This document shows positions 25,940 to 38,456 of a stretch of 64,000 nt of DNA, one piece after another. Within the stretch, counting starts at the first letter, position 1. Every line of letters begins with the position of its first letter. A program made the position numbers and the translations under genes. The notes beneath the pieces are model-generated. The model made no database searches and was not told where the DNA came from. It worked only from the letters and a program-made list of their open reading frames with translations. The DNA is from Halisarca cf. caerulea (lineage: Eukaryota > Porifera > Demospongiae > Chondrillida > Halisarcidae). Location of the stretch: assembly GCA_963170055.1 (NCBI GenBank), contig CAUJGJ010000040.1, forward strand, positions 3,767,701-3,831,700. The letters run 5' to 3'.

Positions 25940-27134
25940 CTTCAGATTCTGTAGATCAGACAAAAGCTCAGATGTCACTCTTACAGGAGAAGGTGTCCAG
26001 GTTGGAGGTAGCTGGGCAGGAGAAGAAATTTGCAACTACTCAACCAGCCCAAATTGAGCAAATGACCACATTCTTTCAGCAACAGCTTGCCTCACAGCAA
26101 AAACAGCTTTCAAATCAAGAACGTCACTTTGCTGACCAGCAGCACAAGAACAGAGAGCTAGCATCCCGTGTGGAAAATCTTACCAGAGAACAGGCATCGC
26201 TGCAGCACAAAAATGCTGACTAGAGAGCTATCAACTCTGCAACGCCAAAACCATGAGCAAAACCAGCAGTTGACACAACTGACCGCACAAGTTCAACAAC
26301 AGCGAGTAGAATTCCAGGCTCTCCTTCAACAAGTATCTTGCATGCAAACCCTTGAACCCTCCTGGAGTATTGCTCAACACCACCTACAAATAACCACTCA
26401 AGTTCTCGGTAGAGGAGCCTGGGGTGAAGTCAGAGTGGGCATCTACCAAGGTACCAGAGTAGCCATCAAGAAGATGCATGATGTCATCATTTCTGATCAC
26501 AACCGTGAACTGTTTGAGAGAGAAATGATCATCGCTTCATGTGTCCGCCATCCACATCTGGTACTGTTCATTGGAGCAGTTACCACTGGAAACCTCACCA
26601 TTGTAAGTGAGTTGATGGAAACCAGCCTTCGAAAGCTGCTGGAAGAGAAGAAATTGAAAATATCCAACCTCTGTCCCATCAGCAAAGATGTCGCCTGTGC
26701 TCTAGCCTACCTCCATTCTCTTCCAGATCCAATTGTTCATCGAGATGTCAGCAGCGCCAATGTTCTCCTCTACGCTAAGCAAGATGGCTGGTGTGCTAAA
26801 GTGAGTGATTTTGGTTCAGCCAACTTTCTGGCCAAGCTCGGCACTGTATATAGCTCCTGGAGCTGTCATCTACTCAGCTCCTGAAGCACTTGATCCAAGG
26901 AAGCAGGGTCCAAAGATGGACATCTACAGTTTTGGCATTCTTCTCTTTGAGATGTGTGTTGGTAAGCTCATTGACCAACACAATCTTCAAACCACAAAAG
27001 CAGCAGCTGTTGCTAACTGGACCGACCAGGAGAAGAAATTCCTTGGTGAATTTGCTTTGAGATGCACTGAGACCAATCCTGATAAGAGACCCAACATGGC
27101 CGACTTTGTGGAACAGATCTATAACTCGACCTAG
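25940..27134 (+). pseudogene. G4 coiled coil-kinase exon, frameshifted (subtype B)
   Basis: Opens after ATCATTTCAG in phase 1 (A-S-D-S-V-D-Q-T); a second in-frame acceptor TCTGTAG lies 15 nt downstream, as in G2. A 5-nt loss near 26213-26220 gives a TAG in the coiled coil, and a 4-nt gain (TATA) at about 26848 shifts the frame between DFGSANF and the APE segment. The terminal codon region also differs: the frame passes the usual stop and ends at TAG 27132-27134. Otherwise the kinase motifs are kept (GRGAWGEV, VAIKKMH, HRDVSSAN, DFGSANF, APE, RPNM), so inactivation may be recent. Confidence 0.8.
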
Positions 27135-27600
27135 TTCCATGCACGTACATTTGTTGACTGCTTGCATCTATATGCTTAATATAATTAGGAACTATACTAG
27201 TCATGCTGTGTAATTGTCTTGGAGTAACAACATATTTTAGTTTGTATTGACTGTTTTACTTCTCCTGCTTAGTGCACATACATTATTATAACAGATGCAG
27301 GTTTGACAAGTTCAGTACATTGATGTTATCTGAGTGTATGAATCATTGAATAAGATAACTTTTTTGAAACCATCAATTTTTTGCAATCTTATTCATTTTG
27401 TGTGACCTCCATGCATTGCATGTGGTCTACTGTGACAATTATCACCAATTTAAAAATAATTATTTATAATTTTTGTAATTCTTATGATAAAATAATGATT
27501 GATTTATCTTAACCATATATCAATGATTGTTCAATATACAAGCAGCTATAGGGCTTGCATAATGATTCAAAATTTTGGTTCCATTGATCAGGCATCATAC

Positions 27601-27772
27601 TCGCACACACGATCGAACACACACACGCATGCACGCACACACACACACACGCACGCACGCACACACACACACACACACACACACATGTACACACACACAC
27701 CCACCCACACACACACGTACACACCCACACCCACCCACACCCACACAAACAAACACACACACGCGTGTGCAT

Positions 27773-27857
<85 letters not shown>

Positions 27858-27860
27858 ATG
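27601..27860. repeat. (CA)n microsatellite, interrupted
   Basis: CA dinucleotides with CCCACCCACA-type interruptions, about 260 bp. Paralogous position to the shorter array at 3604-3722, so the array length differs between copies. Confidence 0.95.
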
Positions 27861-28540
27861 TCATGTACACATGCACAAAACGATCTCCGTAACTACACTC
27901 ATACACTCATTACACCTTCCGTGTATACATAAAGTCTATAACAAGTATATGTGTTCATGCTGCAGATTCCCAGTGGAATGTTTCCAAGTTTAAGTAAGGC
28001 GATCAATAAGTATAGTACTACACACGGCATATTGTACGTGACCATGCATAAAGGGCTTGCATGTATGACTTTCTCTGAAAAGCCTCCTTGCATGTGTATA
28101 TATAGGCGCCACAGTGATTTTTTTTACATTTTCAGTACTTCACCTTAAATTTCAAGGCTTTTGCCATTTGTAAGTCTCTAAGACTATATATAGGTATAGT
28201 TAGTACATGTATTGTGATTTGTTTATGCATATGTATTAGGTACTAGTTTGTTATAGTCACGTATGTATGACGTGTATAATGGTGTTATTGGCTTCCAACA
28301 GGCGCAAGCCCCTTTGTGCTATATTGTGTTCTTATAGATTGGTTGTATGAGGACTGTGCAGCAGAATGGGGTCATTGGTCAGTTGATGAAGAGAAGCGAG
28401 GCAGATCACATCCTGTTTGTGCATGTTCTGGAGCCTGTGCTGCATATTATTGTTCTTAAAATTGTTTTGGCAGAGAGAAAAGCACTGAATTAAATGCAGA
28501 ATGTTCTATGAGACGAGCACGCACACATACATGCAACAAC

Positions 28541-28552
28541 ACACACACACAT

Positions 28553-28622
<70 letters not shown>

Positions 28623-28628
28623 ACACAC

Positions 28629-28689
<61 letters not shown>

Positions 28690-28690
28690 A
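28541..28690. repeat. (CA)n microsatellite
   Basis: About 150 bp of CA dinucleotides with few interruptions. Confidence 0.95.
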
Positions 28691-29193
28691 GTACATCAGT
28701 GTTCTCCCCAGGTATATATCTTAAGGCACGCTGGTCCAACATGAATTCTTTAGAAAAATTTAATCATGTACTATTTGTAGGAGAAACATTGAATATCAGA
28801 TTCTGTTTAGTACAATTGCAAATCATGCTAGTGCGCAGAACTGAAGCTGTCTGAAATTATTTTTTGGGAGAACACTGCGTACATGCACACACACACACAC
28901 TCCCCCCCCCCCCCCCCCGCACACACACGCACGTGCGCAGGCGCACACACATGCAGTCTTGGATTGCAACACTACACCGTTTAGTTATAGCTAGCTAGGT
29001 TAAACTAGACTGAGGGCACATTTTGACACTTTTAGTATATAAACCCTATGTAGATCTATAAAGATATGCCATAGTTGTGCGTGCTGGCATTATTAAAAGT
29101 AACTTGAAGATTATCTAACAATTATTAATTGTTTGTTTACTGTCTGCATGCATGTGTGTGGACGTGTATAAGATTGTCAAGTATGCTTGTGCA

Positions 29194-29730
29194 TAGTCTT
29201 GCGTAGCCCATCCAGACCTTCTGTTCCTTTTTTATATGATTACGTCATTTGTCGCGGCAAGGTGGTCTGATGAAGATGAAGTTGGTAAAATATGCAGTTA
29301 CCCATGTGATTAACGAAAATTTGGGATTGACGCTAGCGAAAAGAAGCCAAGGGAGAGCGATGGCTGGACGATTCTAGACTCCTCACAGGTTGCTCTGAAG
29401 AACCAAGCAACTTCATTCGGCTGGAAGAAGCTCAGAGACAAGCAGGAAGAGGTTTTTATTCAATATTTGCCGGGGAAAAGACACATTCCTGTCCTTGGCC
29501 GACAGCTAAAGGTAAAATCCAAGGGCTAATACAAGCGATAATGCTCCCTACTTGACACGAAGTTTGTCAAACACGATTGGTAGTGTGACGAAAATGATGG
29601 ATGGAGCAACCAACTTTTGGGGGCTTGTACAAATTTGGTATTGGATCTTCAGCAGACCACCTTTCCGCAACAAAATGACATTATCATATAAAAAAGGAGT
29701 GGAAAGCGTGGTCTGGACTACGCGAGACTA
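29194..29730. mobile_element. Inverted-repeat DNA transposon, 8-bp target duplication
   Basis: Begins TAGTCTTGCGTAGCCCA and ends GGTCTGGACTACGCGAGACTA; the ends are inverse complements over about 20 bp. Flanks read CTTGTGCA on the left and CTTGTTCA on the right, a near-perfect 8-bp duplication. The paralogous stretch at about 4680-4690 runs from CTTGTGCA directly into TTGGTGTAGGAACC, so it is an empty site. Eight-bp duplications are typical of hAT and P elements. Inside lies an exon-like frame (29337-29511). Confidence 0.65.
29337..29511 (+). other. Exon-like open frame inside the transposon
   Basis: Bounded by a possible acceptor (GACGCTAG) and a donor AAAG|GTAAAA, this 175-bp stretch is open and translates to a normal-looking mix of residues including ERWLDDSRLL, IRLEEAQRQ and GFYSIFAGEKTHSCPW. 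It is richer in GC than its surroundings. It may be a leftover transposase exon or a captured host exon. The protein was not recognised. Confidence 0.3.
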
Positions 29731-29769
29731 CCTTGTTCATAGGTGTAGGAACCAGGGGCAGGGGGGGGG

Positions 29770-29841
29770 CAGCAATAGCAATTATTGTCAGTCCCCGTAA
29801 ATGGCTGAGCTAGGAATTGATGAGTCGGCTACACCAGACTA
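29770..29841. mobile_element. Truncated TTAGTCTGG MITE (right part only)
   Basis: Contains ATGGCTGAGC and ends GTCGGCTACACCAGACTA; the left end is replaced by a G run (29761-29769). Confidence 0.6.
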
Positions 29842-30398
29842 GGGGTCCACGAGGTCAATTATCATTCATGTGTTTAGCATAATATTATAATATTTGCTGT
29901 ACATACGCATGCTCCATCTAGAGTCTTCCGCCCCCTCACTTGTGTGAGTGTCCCTATACCCCTGATGTGATCACTGGACCACCTGGAAGACCACTGTCAG
30001 TGAGCCAAATGGGCTGTATTCGCTGGAAGGGACCGACATCATGTCTAATAGTCTTGTCACTGAAACTTGAACTCAGGTTGAAAGTTTAATTAAACACAAT
30101 ACAGTATTTCACCTGGGAAGTGGAGGACCTTCACATCTGTGGATATGTATATATACCTCCGCCATGTATGCCTCCACCATAGATATACAATAGGAGGTCA
30201 TAATTCAGTATAAGTATTCCTGCCCTACCACCACTTCCAACTAATCAGTGGCCCTGCCTGAGCCCTCCACTGATGTATAGCACAGTGATAATGATCACGG
30301 AGGGATTTTTTAGTTGGAGAAATTATATACACAGTCGACAGTCGCACTCGCCCATCGGTTGGTTTGGTACTTACGCTTATAGTTGAGATTGACGTGCG
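29842..30398 (+). repeat. Conserved 5' flank of G5
   Basis: Matches the flank blocks of the other units (CACTTGTGTGAGTGT near 29937, CACCTGGAAGACCACTG, GGAGGACCTTCACATC), and ends with the promoter block CAGTCGACAGTCGCACTCGC at 30332-30351. No ORF of interest. Confidence 0.6.
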
Positions 30399-30407
30399 TA
30401 TATATAA
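30399..30407 (+). promoter_or_regulatory. Possible TATA box of G5
   Basis: TATATATAA lies 73-81 bp before the ATG and just upstream of the kappaB motif. It is not conserved in the G2 or G6 promoters, so its role is uncertain. Confidence 0.3.
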
Positions 30408-30422
30408 CACGGGAGACGACAA

Positions 30423-30432
30423 GGGACTTTCC
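30423..30432 (+). promoter_or_regulatory. kappaB-type motif upstream of G5 NHR
   Basis: GGGACTTTCC about 48 bp before the ATG, within AAGGGACTTTCCCTT, as in G2, G6 and G7. Confidence 0.45.
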
Positions 30433-30479
30433 CTTGTATGTAGCGACGTAATCTCCGAACAGATGTTTATCGTAAAAAA

Positions 30480-31415
30480 ATGGCCTCCTTGTTCGAGTTC
30501 CTCGCTAAGAAAAGTGCCGGAGATAGTGTGGAATACGGCGCTTTTCACGTTCATTGTGGATCAAAAATTCTCTTGAGCAACGAAAGGAGAGCTGCTCACG
30601 TAAAGGATTTTTCAATTGGTATTGTTTATTCGTCGAGGCCCATTCCAGCAGGAGGCATGTTCCAAGTGAAGGTACTGAATAGAGGCTTCAGCATGTGCAT
30701 CGTGAGTGATTTGATGGCAGGCAAACTGTACACAAATAGGTTTGTCGATTTCTTGTGAGTCTAGTGAAATTATGGAAACTTATATAAAATAATGAGAGAT
30801 TATATTGATTTGACCATAGACCTATGATTTGACGTTTTGTTGTGCATGCTATATCGTAAGCTGCAACTGGTCAGGAGCGACTCTCACAAGACAGACTTTG
30901 TTGAAGTGTATTTAATCCCTATTTTGAATAAAATATATCAAACAATTATGCATACATTGATTTGTGTGAGAGGAGACCATAAATCCACTGTAGTACTTAG
31001 TCAGTACTGGTATGGTGATTACTGTGTAGATGTGACTGACAGTGTATGTATGTTGTTTCCTTGATTGTAGTCCATTGGATTCACCAGACTAGATCCAGAC
31101 AGCATTGACCCTGTTCCAGAGAGTGTTCATGAATGTTGGGAGAGTAAGGACTATTGGACATTCTGTGGCTCCATTGCATTCCATAATGGCACTAGACAGG
31201 ACATCAGCTTCTCTACTAATTTGCTGGCTGAAAGAGACTCTGTAGGAGTCCAGGTCAGTGAAAACAGTGATGTCCACTACTATGTCAACGGACAGAACAA
31301 AGGAAGAGTGTTCCAACACCTACCCCAACACCAAGATCTATGGGGTGTGGTTATTCTTTTGCATGGTACAAAAATCCAGTCAGCTTTTTGTTTCAGTGAG
31401 GAAATGTTAAAGTAA
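30480..31415 (+). CDS. G5 NHR domain exons 1 and 2 (intact)
   Basis: Exon 1 is 30480-30701 (74 codons, M-A-S-L-F-E-F-L), ending GCATC|GTGAGT. Exon 2 is 31071-31395, after TTGATTGTAG, starting SIGFTRLDPDSID. Both are open and join in phase 0. Landmarks: FHVHCGSKILLSNERR, RPIPAGGMFQVKV, YYVNGQNKGRVF, LWGVVILL. The exon 2 donor is CA|GTGAGG: the last exonic base is A instead of G, so the junction codon with the kinase exon becomes AAT (Asn) instead of GAT (Asp) and the donor is weaker. Unspliced, the frame ends EEMLK at 31413-31415. The start is chosen because it is conserved in every copy and sits just after the promoter block. Confidence 0.8.
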
Positions 31416-33195
31416 CTGTTAGCGGCTTATTCTTGTCCAGAGGTTCAATTGAGTGACCCCTGCTGTGCTTGGCTTCTTGACTGTTTTCATAACCATTGGA
31501 GAATTCGGAATCTTGCAATTTGCTTTGTATACTGATATTATATATAACCCCCCATTTTACTGGAGCCAGTACTGCATGGGCTGTATCTCTGGACAGACAA
31601 GACATGTCAATGCACCATTCCAGCTGTGGTTTACCCTTTGGTGCCGTAGGCAATCGATGCCTCCAAAAATGTAGCATATTTCTGTGAATTTTATACTATT
31701 GACTCAATTCTACCTAGGGGACTATTCTGGTATAAACCACCACATTAGTCGACTGTAGTTTGTTCATCATTCACAATCAGTTGTGTTTTAAAGTATCTTT
31801 AGAAGAATTGAAAATTAAAGTAGGCTGTTTGTTGTAAGTTTGACACAATGTCATGCACACTCAACACACCTTGATAGACTGGTCACTTTACCAATTTAAT
31901 GCATTCCTTGGGGATAATGTACATAGTTACAGTAGTAGACTGTACACGCTGTAATTTTCATGGGGTGGAACTCTTGTAGATCTTGGATGTAGTGATTTTC
32001 TCGTTTTCATAGTTGCAGACAGCCATTTTTGCCATTGCTCAAGAGCCTGGTCTAATTTGTAAACTGGTTCTACTTTTTGCAGATGGCTTCCAATCCACAT
32101 AAACCCCAAATATAAAAGCACATGAAAATTCAGAGTATAATATTATTTCATTAAACATTTACTTTAATTATGTTGATTGGATGAGTACAAACATGTGTTA
32201 ATTGTATGTATATGAGTGTATGTATGTGTGTTTGCATTCATTTCAATACATACTGTATTATACCGAATAATGGCCCGGGCATTTCTTTCTTTCCTGTGAC
32301 TTTTGGTCCGGCTATTTATCAAGCAGGGTTGTTGTTGGAACCCAAAAACATTCAGAAGTCAAATCCACCTGGATTCTGCATAAAATCCTTAAAACTCACC
32401 AACAGGGAAGGCAACCAGACAGTTACTGAATTTGAAAGCATGACAAGAGGCCATCTGAACACTTTGATGAGCAAAAACATAAAGTTTGTTCTGTGGCAGT
32501 ATTCAGAACGACGTTGGTGGAATTGGCATCATCTGCATACAGAGTAGTTTGCTTTCTTCTGATATCTTATTGAGCTTTAATAACGAAGGGTAAACAAGTG
32601 AGAATCATAGTAGTTCATTCATGATCAATGACAATTGAGTGTGTGGTGTTTCACGATCGATTGGTGCAGCCATTTTACTGTATACTGTAACCTGGCTATA
32701 TTGTTTGAGACCCTGCCATTATTAAACTAGGGCTGCTTTCACCCCTGGCTATCCTTAATTCGAGCGTTTATTAGTCTGGCGTAGCCGACCCGATCTTGCT
32801 AGGCCATTTTCGCCCGGTGACATCAGTCCCTGAAAATGGCCGAGTGAGATTGGGTCAGCTACACCAGACTAAGCCTTTATAATATTATGGTAAAGTACAG
32901 TAGTGGTACGATAGTGTGGGTGCATTTAGTTTGCATGTACGTACAGTATGCATGACATTGTGTTTGTGGGTCTGAGTGCTGTAATAATGACATTGTTTAC
33001 TACATCCAGTTCATGTATGTGTATGCATGTAGCATTGTACAGTTGCTTACTTTAGCCCTTATTCGATCATATTAAATGACCATTTTGTATAATGTTATAA
33101 TTATATCTATACCACTTTAATATGTATAAAGACTTACTCTAACTCTAGTTATAAGTAACCTTTTAAGCTTAATGTTTGTCTTTTGGCACATGTAG
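31396..33195 (+). other. Intron of G5
   Basis: About 1.8 kb, the typical intron: post-NHR block (31416-31690), block at 31900-32140, block at 32280-32480, MITE at 32771-32872, and the shared hydrophobic-frame block at 32966-33060, here lacking its first codons. No supported exon. Confidence 0.55.
32771..32872. mobile_element. Hairpin MITE, TTAGTCTGG family
   Basis: TTAGTCTGGCGTAGCCGACC at the left, GGGTCAGCTACACCAGACTAA at the right. Its position matches copies at 17644 and 54387, so it predates some of the unit duplications. Confidence 0.8.
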
Positions 33196-34505
33196 ATCTG
33201 ACAGCAGCTGAGATGTCCCTATTGCAGGAGAAGGTGTCCAGGTTGGAGGTAGCTGTGCAGGAGAAGAAAGGAGTAGCAACTACTCAACCAGGTGGGGTCT
33301 CTCAAGGAGACAGTGAAGAAATACTTTCACTACGACAACAGCTAGCTACTCAGGAACAACAGCTAGCTACTCAGGAACAACAGCTAGCTACTCAGGGACA
33401 ACAGCTAGCTACTCAGGAACAACAGCTAGCTACTCAGGAACAACACCTAGCTACTCAGAGGGAACAGTTGACTACTCAGGGTCAACAGCTTGAATACCGC
33501 CTAACTGACCAGCAACAAAAGAACAGAGAGCTAGCATCCCGTGTGGAACATCTTACCAGAGAACAGGCATCACTGCAGCACCAAAACGAACAGCTGGCCA
33601 CCCAACTTCAGCAACAAGCTGAAGAGCTATCAACACTGCTATCCCAGAACCGTGAGCAAAACCAGCAGCTAACACAACTGACCACACAAGTTCAACAACA
33701 GCAAGGTGAATTCCATGCTCTCCTTCAACAAGTCCAGTCTCTCCAACCCTCCTGGAGTATTGCTCAACACCACCTACAAATAACCACTCAAGTTCTCGGT
33801 AGAGGAGCCTGGGGTGAAGTCAGAGTGGGTATCTACCAAGGTACCAGAGTAGCCGTCAAGAAGATGCATGATGTCATCATCTCCAACCACAACCGTGAGC
33901 TTTTTGAGAGGGAAATGATCATCGCTTCACGTGTCCGCCATCCACACCTGGTACTGTTTATTGGAGCAGTTACCACTGGAAACCTCACCATTGTCAGTGA
34001 GTTGATGGAAACCAGCCTTCGCAAGCTGCTGGAAGAAGAGAAATTGAAGGTATCCCACCTCCGTCCCATCAGCAAAGATGTGGCCTGTGCTCTAGCCTAC
34101 CTCCATTCTCTTCCAGATCCAATTGTTCATCGAGACATCAGCAGTGCCAATGTTCTTCTCTATGCTAAGCAAGATGGCTGGTGCGCTAAACTGAGTGATT
34201 TTGGTTCAGCCAACTTCCTGGCTAAGCTTGGCACTGTAGCTCCTGGAGCTGTCATCTACTCAGCTCCTGAAGCACTTCACCCAAGGCAGCAGGGTCCAAA
34301 GATGGACGTTTACAGTTTTGGCATCCTTCTCTTTGAGATGTGTGTTGGTAAGCTCATTGACTAACACAATCTCCAAACCACTAAAGCAGCTGTTGCTAAC
34401 TGGACCGACCAGGAGAAGAAATTCCTCGGTGAATTTGCTTTGAGATGCACTGAGACCAATCCTGATAAGAGACCCAACATGGGCGACTTTGTGAAGCAGA
34501 TGTAA
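33196..34505 (+). pseudogene. G5 coiled coil-kinase exon with premature stop (subtype A)
   Basis: Starts after GCACATGTAG in phase 1 (D-L-T-A-A-E-M-S-L-L). The coiled coil has the longest run of heptads in the window, seven in a row built on LATQEQQ and encoded by a 21-bp tandem repeat (about 33348-33490). The kinase domain has GRGAWGEV, VAVKKMH, HRDISSAN, DFGSANF, APE and DVYSFGILLFE. A single base change turns CAA of the paralogues (I-D-Q-H-N) into TAA at 34362-34364, removing the last 47 residues, which include the conserved Arg of RPNM that salt-bridges the APE Glu. The frame is otherwise open to TAA at 34503-34505. With one stop only this may be a recent null allele or a truncated kinase; a sequencing error is possible. 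Confidence 0.8.
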
Positions 34506-34558
34506 ACTTAACCTAGTTATGTAGACTGTAGATATGCGTACATAATATGTGAAGATAC

Positions 34559-34564
34559 AATAAA
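34559..34564 (+). terminator. Candidate poly(A) signal of G5
   Basis: AATAAA about 55 bp after the terminal stop. The same arrangement (GAAGAT then CAATAAA) follows G7. Confidence 0.5.
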
Positions 34565-35927
34565 TCACCTGCATGCATTATTATGTTTGCTGTGTAATTA
34601 ATACTTCTGTTTTTTTTTTTCAAACTTATTATTAATGTAACAGCCTGAGTATGCATGTGTAGCTTTGATCGATTGTGCCAATGTTATAAAATTATTATAT
34701 TATAATACAAACATGTGCAGATGTAGAGCGCAGTTAAACTAATTAAAATTTTAATTTGATTGTTGTCAGTCAATTAACTCTGTTTTGAATTATAGCTGTG
34801 TGCATGTATTGTTCATCGTGACTTTTTATTTATATACCGTATGTAGTACTATGTATAATATTAAATAAATAATATAATTAATGTTATGATTGTAGTGTTG
34901 TACAATCAATATATTATTGTTGCAATGTTGTCCTTGATATATTATATGACATTGTACATATTCATTTTGTATGATCACCAAGCTGGCCATTTTATGTGGT
35001 CTATAATATTGTGCAGGTGACTGCAGTCATTATGAATTTAATAGATATGTATGTGGGACATGTCCATTCTAAGGTGTGAAAATTTCGGTCTTTTCTATAG
35101 CTTAGGTTCTCAACTTGTAGAAGCTTCAGAGCGTCACACGGGGGCTTAACGAGTAGGTAGACTCATAAACTTTTCGATAATTTCCCATTTGAGAGGCCTG
35201 TAGTTATCGCAAAGAAACTAGTGAGGTTTTTCTAAGCCCTACTTAAAAGCGAAACACTTTGGGTGCTGCATGGAGGAACGCATTTAAGACTATTTTTTTC
35301 ACATAAATAGCTATAGAAACACATTTACTAACTTTTCCATGCGGGGCATCGACAATTCCTCTCCAAAGATTGAGAAAGATCAAAAGATTGAGGATACGTG
35401 TATGGGAGATTGCTACACTGGTAGTTTACACAACGGTCCTCATGACATCCAACACTTTTGCACTCACAAGTTAGCACATGCAACTGGAGTTTTACCTCCA
35501 TGTTCGTGGTCAGTCTCATATTGCAATACTACCATCTAGCTTATGCTAGCTAGGATTATCTAGGACACTTTCATCATGAACTGCGGTAGATATGCACTAG
35601 TGGTTCATATGTGGGGATGATCGATGTAAAAAAAGCATGGCCGTCCATATACATTAGCACCGAATGTATGACAGCTAAAAACTCATTTCAGTTACATTGT
35701 TGAGCTTCAAAATTTACTTATTCAGAATTTTTGATAGTTTATTGACAATTATTTTTATCATATATAATAATAACTGTAGTACGGAGTCCTGGTCATTGTA
35801 CTGCTATATGTACCCCATTTACTCAGAAACTCCTGTAAAAGGATTAAAATATTCATGGGCTTCACACTTACTTTTAGGGTATAATAATGGATTTGGACTG
35901 CCTTGACTTACATGTCTACAAAGGCCA

Positions 35928-36424
35928 CTAAAGCAGTGTCCTAATAGTGATTGACTATACCACCTGTCATGCAACAGACGTTAATGAGACCACCTGTCAA
36001 CAGACATTACGTAATGAGACCACCTGTCAACAGACGACACTATAACTTCAAAGAAAACTGACAAGACTCCCCGTCCTCAGAAGACACTATAAGAGTGTCC
36101 GGAGAAACGTTAATGAGACCACCTGTCTACAGAGGACGCCATAACACCTGTCTACAGAGTATACCATAGCAGTGTCCCAAGAAAGGTTAATGAGACCACC
36201 TGTCCACAGAGGACACCATAACAGTGTCCCAAGAAAGACTAATAAGACCACCTGTCTACAGAGGACACCATAACAGTGTCCCAAGAAAGACTAATAAGAC
36301 CACCTGTCCACAGAGGACACCATAACAGTGTCTCAAGAAAGACTAATAAGACCACCTGTCCACAGAGGACACCACAACAGTGTCTCAAGAAAGACTAATA
36401 AGACCACCTCTCTATACAGAGTGT
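35928..36424. repeat. 52-bp minisatellite, copy 1
   Basis: Tandem units of 52 bp containing ACCACCTGTCTACAGAGGAC and CAGTGTCCCAAGAAAGACTA; about six good units at 36087-36424 preceded by diverged ones. More diverged relatives continue at about 36770-37110. The ORF on the minus strand is just the repeat. Confidence 0.85.
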
Positions 36425-38456
36425 AATCATGATCCGAAATAAGCCATACATGCTTGTAGTGTGTGACTACGTACATCACATAATATATATTATTTCTTAA
36501 GTTAGTCATGTCTTTTTAGAGTGCATGCGACAAATGCGGTACTATAATCCTGTTTGCAACTATTTTCATACGGAAACCAATATGATCTCTTCTTCACAAA
36601 TGTGGCCTAAATAAGGACCGTCGGTCTATGGGGTTGGGTTGGGTAAGCTTATTTTAACAGGGGTAGCCTTTAGCCAGTGGCTACTATCATGACATAGTAA
36701 CATAGAGACTAAAATAGCCTTCAGCTGGCCAATAATACTTCTGAATCACTAAACTGTACTGCACCTTTGTGAAAAGCCACCTGTCTACGGAGGCCACTAT
36801 AACCGAGACCTGAGAAATGAGAATAAGATTACCTGTCCAAAGAAACATAATACCACCTGCCTAAAAAAGGCCACTACTTGTCCTGGCCGTGAAAGGTTGC
36901 ATTGTATGTGATCTAATCACTCCAATATTGTGTGCACTTAGTCGTATACAGGTAGTACCGTTTGTGGGTACTTTCATACAGAGACCAATTTTTATTTGAT
37001 CCTCACAAAGGGCCACCTGTCTATAGAGACCACCTTAGGCTACCCCATAGGCCTTTGCAGTGATACTCCTGCCCTTTGTATAAAGACCACCTGTCTGCAA
37101 AGGACACTCCATACAATAATTATACTGTACTAGAAGGTCCTTCATGTGTAGGAAGATTGCATTGCACTCATTGCATCACGTACACATTATGAATGCTATA
37201 CAAAACACACATCATTTGGCAATTAGTACTACTAATAGTATAATTGTTACCATGTTATTCCCAATATTATTCTCAAATAGTGGTGCATAATATGATTGTA
37301 ATGTATTATGTTATAATTTTCATGAGGTAAAACTTCCGTGGATCTTGGAACTTAGTGCTTTTATCGTTCTTAGATTTGTGAACAGCCATGTTCTACATTG
37401 CACAACAACTGGATTGAAATTTCCACAAGTTTCAACTTTCACAGATGGATTCCTATTTCTGAATTTAAAGCAGCGAACATGAAACCATATATGTGCATTA
37501 TATAGCGTACACAAATGTATTGCGAGGAACCTCTTGCAGGAATTTTGCCTACTTAGTAGCAAAAACCTCTCAATATATGTACTACAGACTACTTTAGTGG
37601 TCCAGACAGATTGTTAAGCTTATAAAATTACACCTCTGAATAGTGAAAACCTCTGCATGTATGCAATGGACTGTTTATAGGGTGAGTGATTCCAGTGTGT
37701 GGGATGGCAGCCCCCATGGCCCCCACGAGTTTTTAACTCGAATCACTTATTCAGCTACCAAAGTATCCGTTATAATGATAGAAGTTCCACCATGTACCTT
37801 TTGTTCCTTTCGCTGTAACAGACATTATAGTAGATCATGTCGTGCTTCTATACAGTGAATATTATGCTTGCAGTTTGCATCTACCAACACACGCACTAGA
37901 GAATGCAATAACAAGTGTAACACTTTAGCGGTATCCCATTAGACTTCTAAACATTCATGGTCGTGTATTTGTTGGTACAGTAACTTGGTAGTGTTGTTTA
38001 TTAATTATAGCGCTTTAACAAAGGACTATTGTGTTAGTTATGTCTAGGACCCATGCACGTGTCATGTCTACGTGTTCAGTTGCTGTACTTGTATGTTCAG
38101 TGTAGGCTAGAGAGAGTTTGTATTTTGTTGCCGACAGTGTTCGGCTGTTTGGTTTGGTAATTATTTGCTGAAGTTCAAGTGTTCGATCCGCATTAATGGC
38201 ATCGATCCATGGTGTTGAAGCAATTCCTTACACAAGCACCTTTTAAAATCCTGCACATATGTTCACTCGTGATTTCTGTTGCGCTGAATTCTTTGTACTT
38301 GTTGGAAAAATTGCATAATAATATTATGGTAATAACAGCCTGTGCTCAATCGCATGTACTTACCTTTGTAATGTGATCAAGTTTTGCAGTAACAATTGTA
38401 TTCACTCTGAAATGCTTGGAATAGAATCTGATTATAATTTGTTTTTGTATAATTAT

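Larger units (their letters stand above)
27135..29193. repeat. Intergenic stretch after G4 with CA arrays
   Basis: No gene seen. The part to about 28090 is a duplicate of the stretch after G1 (3180-3970). CA arrays at about 27601-27860 and 28541-28690, and a short CA plus C-run at 28885-28945. A (CA)-free piece at 28290-28500 holds no recognised gene. Confidence 0.6.

Noticed and set aside
36087..36424. Regular repeats considered as CRISPR array
   Set aside because: No constant-repeat/variable-spacer pattern: the whole 52-bp unit is repeated, and the host is eukaryotic.
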